Source: Stenotrophomonas nitritireducens | GTDB taxonomy: Bacteria > Pseudomonadota > Gammaproteobacteria > Xanthomonadales > Xanthomonadaceae | Direction of reading: 5' to 3' | Assembly (NCBI RefSeq): GCF_001431425.1 | Contig: NZ_LDJG01000006.1 | Coordinates: 1 to 64,000 of the forward strand | DNA length: 64,000 nt | Shown here: piece by piece, positions 25,637 through 34,376 of the stretch | How the letters are laid out: each line of letters opens with the position of its first letter | Position numbering within the stretch: the stretch's first letter is position 1 | The notes under the pieces: model-generated | Seen by the model: the letters and a program-made list of their open reading frames with translations, nothing else | Told to the model about the DNA's origin: nothing | Databases searched by the model: none | Position numbers and translations under genes: made by a program

Positions 25637-27193
25637 TCAGCGCAGGGAGAGGGGCGGGGAAGGAGGGTCGTCGGCACCCGCTTGCGGTGTGGTCGCGTTG
25701 GGCAGGGCGAAGCCCATCAACGTGCCGCCGATGGTCGCCGCGACCAGGGTGTCGCCGCTGCGTGCCAGATCGCCGGCCACGCCCCAGATGAAGCCCTCGC
25801 CGGCCGGCAGTGCGATGCGCGCGACGACCCGCCCGTCCGCGCGGTCGAGCATGGCCAGTTCCGCCTGCAGCGGCTGGAAATACGGCGCGCCGGCGGCGGT
25901 GGCGACGAACAGGTGGCGGCCGGCGGGCAGTGGCGTTCCCCAGCTCCAGCCGGCCACTTCGCTTCGCCAGCGCACCTTGCCGCTGCCTGCGTCGATGGCG
26001 CTGATCCGCTTCAGGTCGGACGAGCCGATGTAGAGCGTGCCGTCCACGATGATCGGCGCCGATTCCACCCACGAGGTCCAGAATGGAAGCAGCCACAGGC
26101 GGTGGCCGTCGCCCGCGTCGAGCGCGTGCAGCAGCGCGCCGCGGTCGCTGGCATAGACGCGGCCTTCATGGACCACCGGCGCCGCGCCGGGCTGGCCGGA
26201 CAAGGGATGGCGCCACCGCTGCTCGCCGGTGCGCGGGTCCAGGGCATGCACGCTGCCCGGCTCACTGACCGCGTAGATGTGGCTGGCGTCGGCCGCTGCA
26301 CCGTGGCGGATGCGGCCGGGTGCGACGAAGCGCCACAGCCGGCGGCCGCTTTCGGCATCGACCGCATGCAGGCCGCCATCGGCGCTGCCGATGTAGAGGG
26401 TGGCGCCCAGCACCAGCGGTCGCGGCGCCTGTCCGTCCCAGTGCGCGCTGCCCGGGTGCGGCAGCACGCGCTCCGCCGGCTCGGTTGCCAGCGGGTAGCG
26501 CCAGACCTCGCGGCCGTCCGCCCTGTCCAGGCGATGCAGGAAGGCGTCGCTGGCCACGTAGACCGCGTCGCCGTCGACGGCGGCGCTGGCGAACACGGGA
26601 AAGCCCAGCGGCACGCTCCAGGCGCGATGGCCATCGCGCACGTCCACCGCCTCGAAGATGCCGCCGGTGGTACCGACGTAGGCGATGCCTGCATCAACGA
26701 CCGGCGCGGCGAACACCTGGCCGGACAGGCGTACCGCCCAGAGCGGCCCCGGCAGCGCGGGCGCGTCGGTGGCCGCGATCGACGGCATGGCGGGCGGGCG
26801 TGGCCCCGCCTGCCTCAGGTCGGCGCTACCGGCCGGATCCAGCAGGGTGCCGGTCAGGCGTCCCGCCTTCCGCGCCAGTGCCAGGTGCAGGCCGGGCAGG
26901 CGCAGGATGCCGTCCTCGATCCGCGCGCTGCCCATCGCCATGGACTGCATGTGCGCGATGGGCAGGTCCAGCCTGACTGACAGGCCGCCTCCGCCATCGG
27001 GCTGCAGTTCCAGGCCGACGGCCACGCGCTCGCGCCCGCTGCCCGTATGGCCGGACCAGTAGCCGGCCATACCGGTGGTTTCCTGCGCGGCGGCCGTGGT
27101 GGAGCAGGCCAGCGCCCAGGCGAACAGCCAGCACCGAGCTTCTGCGTGCGGGGCGCGGGCTGGCCGGTCTCGGGGTGGTACGCGCGTTGTCAT
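25637..27193 (-). CDS. Secreted PQQ-type beta-propeller protein with extra N-terminal domain
   Basis: Exported 518-residue protein. After a signal peptide (cleaved near TTAAAQ) comes about 110 residues with no recognised motif (MAGYWSGHTGSG, then RLPGLHLALARKAGRLTGTL). A series of about seven propeller blades follows, each with A/VY(V/I)G or similar beta signatures and DxxxGxxxWR turns (DVRDGHRAWS, DRADGREVWR, DAESGRRLWR, DPRTGEQRWR). The MAGYWSGHTG-type start resembles a small lipocalin-like domain that precedes hydrolases in other proteins, but this is a guess. It probably acts as a binding or scaffold protein. It is upstream of GH20 copy 2 and may be co-expressed with it. Confidence 0.75.
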   Translation of the reverse strand: MTTRVPPRDRPARAPHAEARCWLFAWALACSTTAAAQETTGMAGYWSGHTGSGRERVAVGLELQPDGGGGLSVRLDLPIAHMQSMAMGSARIEDGILRLPGLHLALARKAGRLTGTLLDPAGSADLRQAGPRPPAMPSIAATDAPALPGPLWAVRLSGQVFAAPVVDAGIAYVGTTGGIFEAVDVRDGHRAWSVPLGFPVFASAAVDGDAVYVASDAFLHRLDRADGREVWRYPLATEPAERVLPHPGSAHWDGQAPRPLVLGATLYIGSADGGLHAVDAESGRRLWRFVAPGRIRHGAAADASHIYAVSEPGSVHALDPRTGEQRWRHPLSGQPGAAPVVHEGRVYASDRGALLHALDAGDGHRLWLLPFWTSWVESAPIIVDGTLYIGSSDLKRISAIDAGSGKVRWRSEVAGWSWGTPLPAGRHLFVATAAGAPYFQPLQAELAMLDRADGRVVARIALPAGEGFIWGVAGDLARSGDTLVAATIGGTLMGFALPNATTPQAGADDPPSPPLSLR

Positions 27194-27536
27194 GATGGTT
27201 GTGGTCCTCTGTCCGGTACGGGCGACCTGCCGCGGCAGGCCGCATCGCCTTCCCTGCGTCTTGCCTGATGCCTGCGGGGAAGAACCGCAGGTCATGACGG
27301 GCCGGTCTTGCCGCTCCGTCGGCCACTACGGTATTGCCTGCCGGACCAGAAGGCGAAACGCCGCGATGCGATGCAGCGCTTGCCGCTCCAGCAGGTGCAG
27401 CGGATGGGCCATTCCATGCCCTGATGGTTGCCGCTCCGCGTTGGCGATACCGACGCCGGAAAAAAAGCGGGCCTGGATTGCCAGGCCCGTTGGAGGAGAA
27501 AAACAACGTGGAACGTGGGGTTTCAGCCGAGCCGGA
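27194..27536. other. 343-bp gap between the propeller gene and the TonB receptor
   Basis: Holds the promoter side of the minus-strand propeller gene and the terminator of the receptor gene (27460-27488). No gene is supported. The first bases of the propeller gene read ATGACAACGCG, which resembles half of the proposed NagR site, but this is probably coincidence. Confidence 0.5.
27460..27488 (-). terminator. Rho-independent terminator of the first TonB receptor operon
   Basis: On the minus strand a GGGCCTGG/CCAGGCCC stem with a 4-nt loop and GC at its base is followed by seven T. It lies about 50 bp after the receptor stop codon. Confidence 0.9.
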
Positions 27537-30413
27537 TCAGAACTGGAAGCGCAGCGTGGCCATGTAGCGGCGGCCGGTGCGGTACAGGCCGCGCACCAGC
27601 TTTTCGGTGTTGGCCACACCCGGAACTTCCGCGTAGGAGCGGTATTCGCTGTCCAGCAGGTTCATGCCATCCAGGCCAAGGGTCAGGTTGTCGGTGATCT
27701 TGAAGTTGACGCTCGCATCCAGCGAATCGTAGTCATCGGTGACCAGGTAATTGCCGCGGTCGACGTTGGTGTAGTACTTCGAGCGCCACGAGTAGGTCAC
27801 GCGGGCGCTGAGGCGCTCGCTCTCGTAGAACGGGCTGAAATTCAGCTGGTTCTTGGAGTTGTAGGGCAGGAAGTCGCCGTTGTCGGCCTTGGCTTCGGCG
27901 TAGGTCCAGTTGGCCAGCAGGCCCAGGCCCGCTCCGAAGGTCTGCTGGTACGCCGCGGAGAAGCCCTTGATGGTGGCGCTGCCGGCGTTGTTCGGGCGCG
28001 AGACATCGAACTCGGTGTCGCGCTGGTCGGCCTGGTTGAAGTGGATCTCCTTCTGGGTGCTGACCAGGATGTAGTTGTCCACCTTCTTGTGGAACAGGGT
28101 GCCGGCCAGGATGGCGTTCTCGGAGAAGTACCATTCGGCCGAGAAGTCCAGGTTGGTGGATTCGTACGGGTTCAGGTCCGGGTTGCCGCCGCCACCGGTG
28201 CGGGTCTGGTCGCCCAGCCACAGATAGGTGGACATGTCGCCGTAGTTCGGGCGCGAGATCACCTTGGCCGCCGAACCACGCAGCACCACGCTGTCGCTCA
28301 GGTCATAGACCACGTTCACGTTCGGCAGCACGTCGTTGTACTTCTTCGAGGTGGTGGCCAGCTGGTAGCTGTGGACGTAGTTGTTGGCTTCGTTGGCGAC
28401 GCAGCTGGGCTTGCCGATGCACTGCCAGCTGGTGCTGTCGGACTCGGTGCGCACCAAGCGTACGCCGAAGTTGCCGCGCAGCCGGTCGACACTGAAATCG
28501 GCCTGCAGGTAGGCCGCCGTCACGTCTTCGGTCACGTTCCACGTGTTGGCCACGAACGAGGGATCGTAGAAAGTGCTCGGGGCGCGCATGGTCTGCCACG
28601 GGGCCAGCCAATCGCCGCTGAGGATGTAGTCGGCCAGCTTCCAGCCGTCGATCATGAAGCGGCTGTTGAGGTCGCCCACGTCACCGAAGCCGGAGAGATA
28701 GTTGTCCGGCAGCTGCTTGGGGTCGAACTTTTCGGCGCTGACGTCGCCATAGCCCTTGATCGAGGCCAGGGTCACACCGGCCATCGACTGCGAGGTTTCG
28801 TGTTCGCGGCGCTTGGCGCCGAAACGCAGCTGGTAGATCGGCGATTCCAGCTGGATGCCGAAGTCGACCTGCGCGTACTTCTCTTCGTCGCGGGTCGGCT
28901 TGGTGACGATGTTGCCGCCCCAGCCCGATTTCCAGTTGTCCTTGGTCGCCGGGTCGGCATGCCAGCCGCAGCCCCAGGAGAACTGGGTGCAGGGCTCGCC
29001 GCGGTCGAGCTTGTAGGCGTTCGGGTCGTTGAACGGGCTGCCCGGGTTGGCCGGGGCGAAGTGCCTGGCCACGTCCTGGATGGCGTCGCTCTGGTAACCG
29101 TCGAAGTACAGCTTCGGTACCTTGCCGGTCAGGTCGTAGCTGTAGTTGGCCTTGTTGAGGAACTCGCCGAACACCTGGCGGCCGGTGCCGCCGGTGGCCT
29201 TGGAGTAGCCGGCATGGGCCGAGGCGAACCAGCGCTCGTCGGTCCACTTGAACTTCACGTCGTAGGAGTCGGTATCGACGGTGGCCTGGCGGTTGATCAG
29301 GTCATACACGGTCAGCGCATTGCGGAACTTGGCCTTGGTGATGACGCCGCCATCGACGGTCAGGTCGGTCAGGTTGCCCAGCGAGTTCCAGGTGTTGCCG
29401 TTGAAGGCGAACATGGCATGGCTGATGTTGTCGTAGCCGGCCTTGACGTCGAGCAGGTTGAACTCGATGTCCAGCTTCTCGTGCGGCTTGAACTGCAGGG
29501 CCAGCGACAGGGTGTCGCGCTCGCGCTTCTGCTCGAAGTAATGGGCGCTGATCGAATTCGGTGCGACCGCGTTCGGGTTGGCCAGCAGGGTGGTGGCGCA
29601 GCTGCCCACGCAGCTCGGCGGCATGGTGACGGCCTCGCCGGTGGACCAGTCGTCGCTGGTGCTGGTGATCGAGTTCGGCGCGCCGTCGCGGCTGTTGATG
29701 TAGTGGTCGCCGGTTACCGTGCCGTAGGACTCGATGCCCTCGCGGCGGATGCTTTCATCCGAGCGCTGGCCGGAGATGATCACGCCGAAGGTGTTGGCTT
29801 GGTTCTTCCAGCCGAACATGGCCGAAACCGACGGGTCGCCGCTCTCGATGCGGTCGTTGTAGAGGTAGCCCACCGAGCCGGAGACGGTGGTGCCTTCCAG
29901 GTCCAGTGGCTTGCGGGTGGAGATGTTGACGGTGCCGCCGACCGAGCCTTCGTCCAGCCACGCTTCCGGCGACTTGTAGACTTCGACCTTGCTGACCAGT
30001 TGCGGCGCCAGCAGCGAGTAGTTGAAGGTGCGGCCCGGCTGGTCGGTGATGAACCAGTCGGCCGAGGCCACGGTCTGGCCATTGAGCATGGTGCGGTTCA
30101 GCGCCGGATCGGTGCCGAGGATGCTGACCTTCTCGCCCTGGCCGAAAGCCTTGTCGATGGTCACGCCGGGAATGATGGTGATGGCCTCGGCGACGTTGGT
30201 GGCCGGGAACTTGCCCACGTCCTCTGCGGTGATGACGTCGACGATGGCGTCGGCGTTGCGCTTGGTTTCAAGCGACTGCTGCAGGCTGGCGCGGATGCCG
30301 GTGACCACGACGCGGTCGAGGTCGGTCGTTTCCTTGCCGGCGTCCTGCGCGTGCGCGGAGAAGCTCAGGCAGGTGACGATGGCGGCGGACAGTACGGACT
30401 TGCGGTACCTCAT
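27537..30413 (-). CDS. TonB-dependent receptor (copy 1), predicted amino-sugar oligomer uptake
   Basis: Outer-membrane active transporter of 958 residues. Signal peptide MRYRKSVLSAAIVTCLSFSA, then a TonB-box-like DLDRVVVTGIR. The plug domain has VTAEDVGKFPATNVAEAI and LNGQTVASADWF. A 22-strand barrel ends in the aromatic LRFQF. No N-terminal sigma-regulator extension is present. GGAGAG lies before ATG 30413, and the same sequence (GAGGAGAGACA) precedes the second receptor. It follows the Glk-type kinase by 115 bp and shares its upstream operator. The plug style (TonB-Xanth-Caul subfamily) and neighbours suggest chito-oligosaccharide import; the exact ligand is not visible. Confidence 0.92.
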   Translation of the reverse strand: MRYRKSVLSAAIVTCLSFSAHAQDAGKETTDLDRVVVTGIRASLQQSLETKRNADAIVDVITAEDVGKFPATNVAEAITIIPGVTIDKAFGQGEKVSILGTDPALNRTMLNGQTVASADWFITDQPGRTFNYSLLAPQLVSKVEVYKSPEAWLDEGSVGGTVNISTRKPLDLEGTTVSGSVGYLYNDRIESGDPSVSAMFGWKNQANTFGVIISGQRSDESIRREGIESYGTVTGDHYINSRDGAPNSITSTSDDWSTGEAVTMPPSCVGSCATTLLANPNAVAPNSISAHYFEQKRERDTLSLALQFKPHEKLDIEFNLLDVKAGYDNISHAMFAFNGNTWNSLGNLTDLTVDGGVITKAKFRNALTVYDLINRQATVDTDSYDVKFKWTDERWFASAHAGYSKATGGTGRQVFGEFLNKANYSYDLTGKVPKLYFDGYQSDAIQDVARHFAPANPGSPFNDPNAYKLDRGEPCTQFSWGCGWHADPATKDNWKSGWGGNIVTKPTRDEEKYAQVDFGIQLESPIYQLRFGAKRREHETSQSMAGVTLASIKGYGDVSAEKFDPKQLPDNYLSGFGDVGDLNSRFMIDGWKLADYILSGDWLAPWQTMRAPSTFYDPSFVANTWNVTEDVTAAYLQADFSVDRLRGNFGVRLVRTESDSTSWQCIGKPSCVANEANNYVHSYQLATTSKKYNDVLPNVNVVYDLSDSVVLRGSAAKVISRPNYGDMSTYLWLGDQTRTGGGGNPDLNPYESTNLDFSAEWYFSENAILAGTLFHKKVDNYILVSTQKEIHFNQADQRDTEFDVSRPNNAGSATIKGFSAAYQQTFGAGLGLLANWTYAEAKADNGDFLPYNSKNQLNFSPFYESERLSARVTYSWRSKYYTNVDRGNYLVTDDYDSLDASVNFKITDNLTLGLDGMNLLDSEYRSYAEVPGVANTEKLVRGLYRTGRRYMATLRFQF

Positions 30414-30528
30414 GATGTCTCTCCTCATCATTGGCGGATTGTGGGTTGAACCGCGGTTTCTGTAGGTGGCTGGTGCGCGGGCGCATGCCCGTGCGGCGGT
30501 GTGCGTTGCTGCGTGGGTGGGAGCGTGA

Positions 30529-31551
30529 TCAGGTGCTGCGGTGCTGCAGATACCAACTGGCTGCGCCGATGACACCCAGTTGCCCGTGCTCGACCAGCTT
30601 CACGGGAATGCGCTGCAGCGCCTTCGCCATCGGTCCCTTGTTGAGGAAGCGTTCGACGAAGGTGCTGCCGATGAGGAACTGGCCGAGCTTGGGCAGGATG
30701 CCGCCGGCCAGATAGATGCCGCCCTGCACGCCGTAGAGCAGGGCCATGTCGCCGATGGTGGAGCCGAGGATTCCGCAGAACAGCTGCAGCGTCTCGACCG
30801 CGAGCGGGTCGCTGGCGTCGCAGGCGGCGGCGCTGACCGCATCGGGGGTGGCGTGGACGGGCGCGGTGCCGCGCACGGCGCACAGGGCGTTGTAGAGGTT
30901 GAGCAGGCCGGGGCCGGACAGCGCGCCGTGTTCGATGGAGACGTGGCTGCGGTTGCGCAGCATCTGCTGCAGCACGGCCATTTCCAGCTCGGTGCTGGCG
31001 GCCAGCGAGGCCTGGCCGGCTTCGGTGGCGAGCACGACCGAGCGGTCGCCGACGGGAATCCAGACCGCGGCGCCCAGGCCGGTGCCGGGTCCGACGACGA
31101 GGGTGGGGCCGCGCGGCGCTTCGGCCGGACCGGTGAGCTGGAGGACCTGGCTGCCGTCGATGTGGGCGGCGGCGTGGGCGACGGCTTCGAAGTCGTTGAC
31201 CAGGTGCACGGCCTGGAAGCCGAGGTCGTCGCGGATGCGGTTGGCCGACAGCGGCCAGGGCAGGTTGGCCGAGATCACGCTGCCGTCGGCCAGCGCATAG
31301 CCGGCACTGGCGATGACGCATTCGCGCGCGCCCGGGGCATGGCTGCGGAAGTCGGCGAGGATCTGGCCGAGGTCGGCGTGGTCGGCGCAGCGATACCTGC
31401 GATAGGCGAGCACGTGGATGTCCGGCACCGGACCCGCTACGGCACGCACCAGCCCCACCCGCACATGGGTGCCGCCGACGTCGGCCGCGATGAGCGGCGT
31501 GGCCGACGCGGCGATGGTCAGGTCATGGGCTGGACTGAAACTGGCGACCAC
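30529..31551 (-). CDS. glk: Glk-type sugar kinase (copy 1), probable GlcNAc/glucose kinase
   Basis: Cytosolic kinase of the Glk family (not ROK), 340 residues. Phosphate-binding motif LIAADVGGTHVRVGL; LVNDFEAVAHA with the catalytic Asp; ATP-site segment VVGPGTGLGAAVW. Two in-frame starts exist. GTG 31551 is preferred because it gives exactly the 340-residue length of the paralogue at 37141 and has a similar leader (AGGGGAAATCGC before GTG). A later-appended ATG at 31596 would add 15 residues. From GYALADGS to GAASWYL the protein is identical to that paralogue, while the first third and last five residues differ. In Xanthomonas, Glk-type kinases inside the nag regulon phosphorylate GlcNAc; that role is inferred here. 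Confidence 0.88.
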   Translation of the reverse strand: MVASFSPAHDLTIAASATPLIAADVGGTHVRVGLVRAVAGPVPDIHVLAYRRYRCADHADLGQILADFRSHAPGARECVIASAGYALADGSVISANLPWPLSANRIRDDLGFQAVHLVNDFEAVAHAAAHIDGSQVLQLTGPAEAPRGPTLVVGPGTGLGAAVWIPVGDRSVVLATEAGQASLAASTELEMAVLQQMLRNRSHVSIEHGALSGPGLLNLYNALCAVRGTAPVHATPDAVSAAACDASDPLAVETLQLFCGILGSTIGDMALLYGVQGGIYLAGGILPKLGQFLIGSTFVERFLNKGPMAKALQRIPVKLVEHGQLGVIGAASWYLQHRST

Positions 31552-31571
31552 GCGATTTCCCCTGGGTGTCT

Positions 31572-31591
31572 GCAGATCCCCGGGGATCTGC
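31572..31591. promoter_or_regulatory. Perfect 20-bp palindrome in the leader of glk copy 1
   Basis: GCAGATCCCCGGGGATCTGC lies 20 bp before the GTG start, between the start and the NagR-type site. It is absent from the leader of the paralogue. It could be a second regulator site or an mRNA hairpin. Confidence 0.5.
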
Positions 31592-31615
31592 GGCATCCGG
31601 AGTTTCGGTGGTGCG

Positions 31616-31629
31616 TGACAACGATGTCA
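31616..31629. promoter_or_regulatory. Predicted NagR (LacI-type) operator upstream of glk copy 1
   Basis: TGACAACGATGTCA has TGACA/TGTCA arms around ACGA. The identical 14-mer lies before the other glk gene at nearly the same distance (64 versus 66 bp from the start). On the minus strand the site contains TTGACA, a perfect -35 hexamer, so a bound repressor would block RNA polymerase. No clear -10 is seen here. Confidence 0.75.
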
Positions 31630-31861
31630 AGCTGCTTTGCAAAAAATTTTCATATCGCTACTCGTGCCGAAATTGAAAATAACCCAATGATTGCAATGGA
31701 AAAATTTATTTCAAACGAAACTTGCGACGAAGGGCGGGGGAAAACCGTGGTCGATCAGGGGTTGTCGTGAAATTTTTTCGCACTCTCGGCGCGGCAAGTG
31801 CCCGGCACCGCCTCGGGCTGACCTGCGGGGGCAGCCCGAGGCGGCGGCGTTGCCCATGAAG

Positions 31862-31891
31862 ACAGAGGCCACCGTTTCCGGTGGCCTCTGT
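31862..31891 (-). terminator. Strong hairpin after GH20 copy 3
   Basis: A 12-bp ACAGAGGCCACC/GGTGGCCTCTGT stem with a 6-nt loop lies 7 bp after the stop. There is no clean U-tract, only TCTTC on the minus strand. A second 11-bp stem (31810-31842) follows. Confidence 0.6.
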
Positions 31892-31898
31892 GTCGTGC

Positions 31899-34208
31899 TC
31901 AGCGAGCGGTTTCCAGTTTTATCCAGTCCAGCGTCCACAGGTCCGGCCGGGTGTCTCCGGTGAAGCGGATGCAGAGATCGGCATGCGCCGCGGTGGCCGG
32001 GAGCGGCGCTTCGAGTTCAATGAAGCCATCGGCACCGGGTGCGGCCGGCAGCGGCAGCGAGACCAGCGGCGTGCCCTTGCAGTCGGCCAGGATCTCCAGT
32101 TCGCCATGCGCGGTGCGTGCGGGAACGAACTTGCGGCTGGGCTCGTCGTGGGCCAGCTGGAAGTTGTAGGGAATGCGCCCGGCGCGGACCTTCACCGCGC
32201 TCACGCCGGTGAGGTCGGCGTCCTGCCACAGCCAGCATGGGCTGAAGATGTTGACGTTGAAGATCGCGCGGTCGCCATCGGCCGGGCCGTCGTCTTCCAG
32301 GCGCAGCAGCAGCTTGCCGTCGCCGGGGCAGAGGTCGAGCCGGGTGTCGTCGCGGACGAGCAGCGAATCGGCGGTGATGGCGAAGCGGTTTGCCGCGGCC
32401 AACGGCTTGCCCTCGAAGAACGCCGCGGCGCGGACCTGGGTCGGCAGCCCGACCTGCAGCGGCTGCGTGTAGCGCGGCGACGCGGCGGTCGCCTCGCTGC
32501 CGTCCAGCGTGTAGTGCACGGCATAGCCGAGCGGATTGTCCAGCGTGACGGTGGCGGTGCCGGCGGCACGGTCGCCCTTGTCGTGCATGTCCACCTGGAA
32601 CGGCGTCTGCGCATACCGGATGCCCATCGCCCGGTAGCGCTGCAGCTGGCGCGGCAGGCGCTGCAGGAAGCCGCCGAAATCGCGCTTTTCCTGCGGGCTC
32701 CAGCCGGTCTCGGCGACGGCGGCCAGGCGCGGGAACAGGTTGTGCTCCAGGTTGCGGTCGTTGCGGGTGTGCTCGGTGAACATGTTGGCCTGCAGGCCGA
32801 GGATGTGCTGGCGCTTGTCGGCGGCCAGCTCCGCGGGCACCGGCTCGAACTCGTAGGCCTTCTTCAGCTCGATGGTGGTCGGGCGGCCCGGCGGCTCGTC
32901 CGGCGAACCGGTCTGCAGGTAGTCCATGTACATGTGGGTGACCGGGGTCATCACCACGTCGTGGCCCTCGCTGGCGGCCTTCAGGCCGCCCTCGGTGCCG
33001 CGCCAGGACATCACCGTGGCTTCCGGCGGCAGCCCGCCCTCGAGGATCTCGTCCCAGCCGATCAGGCGCCGGTCGTGCTGTTCGAGGAAGGTTTCCAGGC
33101 GCTTGATGATGTGGCTCTGCATTTCCATCTCATCCTTGGCGCCCACCTCGCGCATGTGCGCCTGTACGCGGGCCGAGGCGATCCACTGGTCCTTGACCGC
33201 CTCGTCGCCGCCGACGTGCACATAGCGCGCCGGGAACATGTCGATCACTTCCAGCAGCACGTTCTCCAGGAACCGCAGGGTGCTTTCCTCGGTGTTGAAC
33301 AGGTTGGGGAACACGCCCCACTGGTTGTCGATGACCAGCGGCTTGTCGGTGGCGCCCAGTTCGGGATAGGCGACGATGGCGGCAGTGGCATGCCCGGGCA
33401 CGTCGATTTCCGGGATCACCTGGATGTGGCGCTGCGCCGCATAGGCCACGATCTCGCGGATCTGTTCCTGCGTGTAGTAGCCGCAGTAGCTGCGCGCCTT
33501 GCCGGTGGCCGGGTCGCGGCCGGCATCGCCCAGCGGTACGCGGCAGCTGCCCACCTCGGTCAGTTTCGGGTAGCGCTTGATCTCCATGCGCCAGCCCTGG
33601 TCGTCGGTGAGGTGCCAGTGGAAGGTGTTGAGCTTGTGCTGGGCCATGGCGTCGAGCAGCTTCCTGATCTCGTCCATGCTCTGGAAGTGACGCGCCGAAT
33701 CCAGCATCAGCCCGCGCCAGCGGAAGCGCGGCGTGTCGTCGATGTCCGCGGCCGCGACGCGGCCGGGATTGTCGCCGGTGAGCAGCTGCGCGGCGGTGAC
33801 CGCGCCGTAGAACAGGCCCACGTCGTCGCCGGCGCTCACCTCGATGCCGGTATTGGACACCTTGAGCCGGTAGCCCTCGGCGGTATTGAGGGCCGACGGA
33901 TCGAGACGGAAACGGATCTGCGCCTTGCCGGCGTTTTCGGCCACGGCCAGGGTCGGGCCGCCGTTCTGCGCCAGCAGCCATACGAACTGGGCGGCGGCGC
34001 GGCGTGCCGCCTCGTCGTTGCCGCCGACCTGCGCGGCGCGCCCGAGCACGAACTCCTTGCCGCCGGTGGCGTGGTAACTGGAGGGCAGCGGGATCAACGA
34101 CGGCGGGGACGCGGCCTCCATCGCGTGCGCCTGCGATGCGGCGATGCCAAGCAGCATGCAGCTGCCGAGCCAGGTTGCGCGGTGGCGCATGCGGAGGGAC
34201 TTCGTCAT
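31899..34208 (-). CDS. GH20 beta-N-acetylhexosaminidase (copy 3)
   Basis: Exported 769-residue hexosaminidase with a signal peptide ending near SQAHA. The GH20 barrel has D335-E336 in HVGGDEAVKDQW and the conserved WHLTDDQGWR substrate-site segment. The C-terminal YTLDGSEATAASPRY module is shared with copies 1 and 2. GGAGCTCC precedes ATG 34208. It is the last gene of the kinase-receptor-hexosaminidase run (minus strand), although a terminator lies between it and the receptor. It is thus the copy most directly tied to the GlcNAc regulon. Confidence 0.94.
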   Translation of the reverse strand: MTKSLRMRHRATWLGSCMLLGIAASQAHAMEAASPPSLIPLPSSYHATGGKEFVLGRAAQVGGNDEAARRAAAQFVWLLAQNGGPTLAVAENAGKAQIRFRLDPSALNTAEGYRLKVSNTGIEVSAGDDVGLFYGAVTAAQLLTGDNPGRVAAADIDDTPRFRWRGLMLDSARHFQSMDEIRKLLDAMAQHKLNTFHWHLTDDQGWRMEIKRYPKLTEVGSCRVPLGDAGRDPATGKARSYCGYYTQEQIREIVAYAAQRHIQVIPEIDVPGHATAAIVAYPELGATDKPLVIDNQWGVFPNLFNTEESTLRFLENVLLEVIDMFPARYVHVGGDEAVKDQWIASARVQAHMREVGAKDEMEMQSHIIKRLETFLEQHDRRLIGWDEILEGGLPPEATVMSWRGTEGGLKAASEGHDVVMTPVTHMYMDYLQTGSPDEPPGRPTTIELKKAYEFEPVPAELAADKRQHILGLQANMFTEHTRNDRNLEHNLFPRLAAVAETGWSPQEKRDFGGFLQRLPRQLQRYRAMGIRYAQTPFQVDMHDKGDRAAGTATVTLDNPLGYAVHYTLDGSEATAASPRYTQPLQVGLPTQVRAAAFFEGKPLAAANRFAITADSLLVRDDTRLDLCPGDGKLLLRLEDDGPADGDRAIFNVNIFSPCWLWQDADLTGVSAVKVRAGRIPYNFQLAHDEPSRKFVPARTAHGELEILADCKGTPLVSLPLPAAPGADGFIELEAPLPATAAHADLCIRFTGDTRPDLWTLDWIKLETAR

Positions 34209-34285
34209 GGGGCGGAGCTCCTGTTCGGGTTCTTCTATGAAATGCCGGGACGGCCCGGTCGGCCATCCCGCCTGTCCTGTCGCTC

Positions 34286-34307
34286 GCCGGGCGTCGCCCG
34301 GCGCTAC
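34286..34307. repeat. GTAG-type palindrome abutting a terminator
   Basis: Inverted copy GCCGGGCGTCGCCCGGCGCTAC. It ends exactly where the A-run of the receptor terminator begins (34308), so its GTAG end touches the terminator U-tract. Confidence 0.85.
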
Positions 34308-34342
34308 AAAAACGCCGGGCCCGGAATGACCCAGGCCCGGCG
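34308..34342 (-). terminator. Rho-independent terminator of the second TonB receptor
   Basis: Minus strand: CGCCGGGCC and GGCCCGGCG form a 9-bp stem with a 12-nt loop, followed by five T. It lies 35 bp after the receptor stop and before GH20 copy 3, so that gene may be transcribed less or separately. Confidence 0.85.
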
Positions 34343-34376
34343 TATCACGCTTCCGGCGATGCTGCCTGCCGGCGTA

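Larger units (their letters stand above)
31597..31898. other. AT-rich promoter region of the first kinase-receptor operon
   Basis: Between the stop of GH20 copy 3 and the kinase. About 31631-31720 is strikingly AT-rich, with A/T runs such as AAAAAATTTT and AAAAATTTATTT, against a strongly GC-rich background. This could act as an UP element or a site for nucleoid proteins. Two hairpins lie further out, at 31810-31842 and 31862-31891. Confidence 0.6.

Noticed and set aside
27183..27193. A fourth NagR site at the propeller gene start (ATGACAACGCG)
   Set aside because: Only half of the palindrome matches, and the match is formed by the start codon and next two codons. Kept only as a note.
27075..30449. 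Long plus-strand open frame (over 1100 codons) across the first TonB receptor
   Set aside because: Antisense shadow of the receptor gene, with low-complexity composition and no ribosome site or domain.
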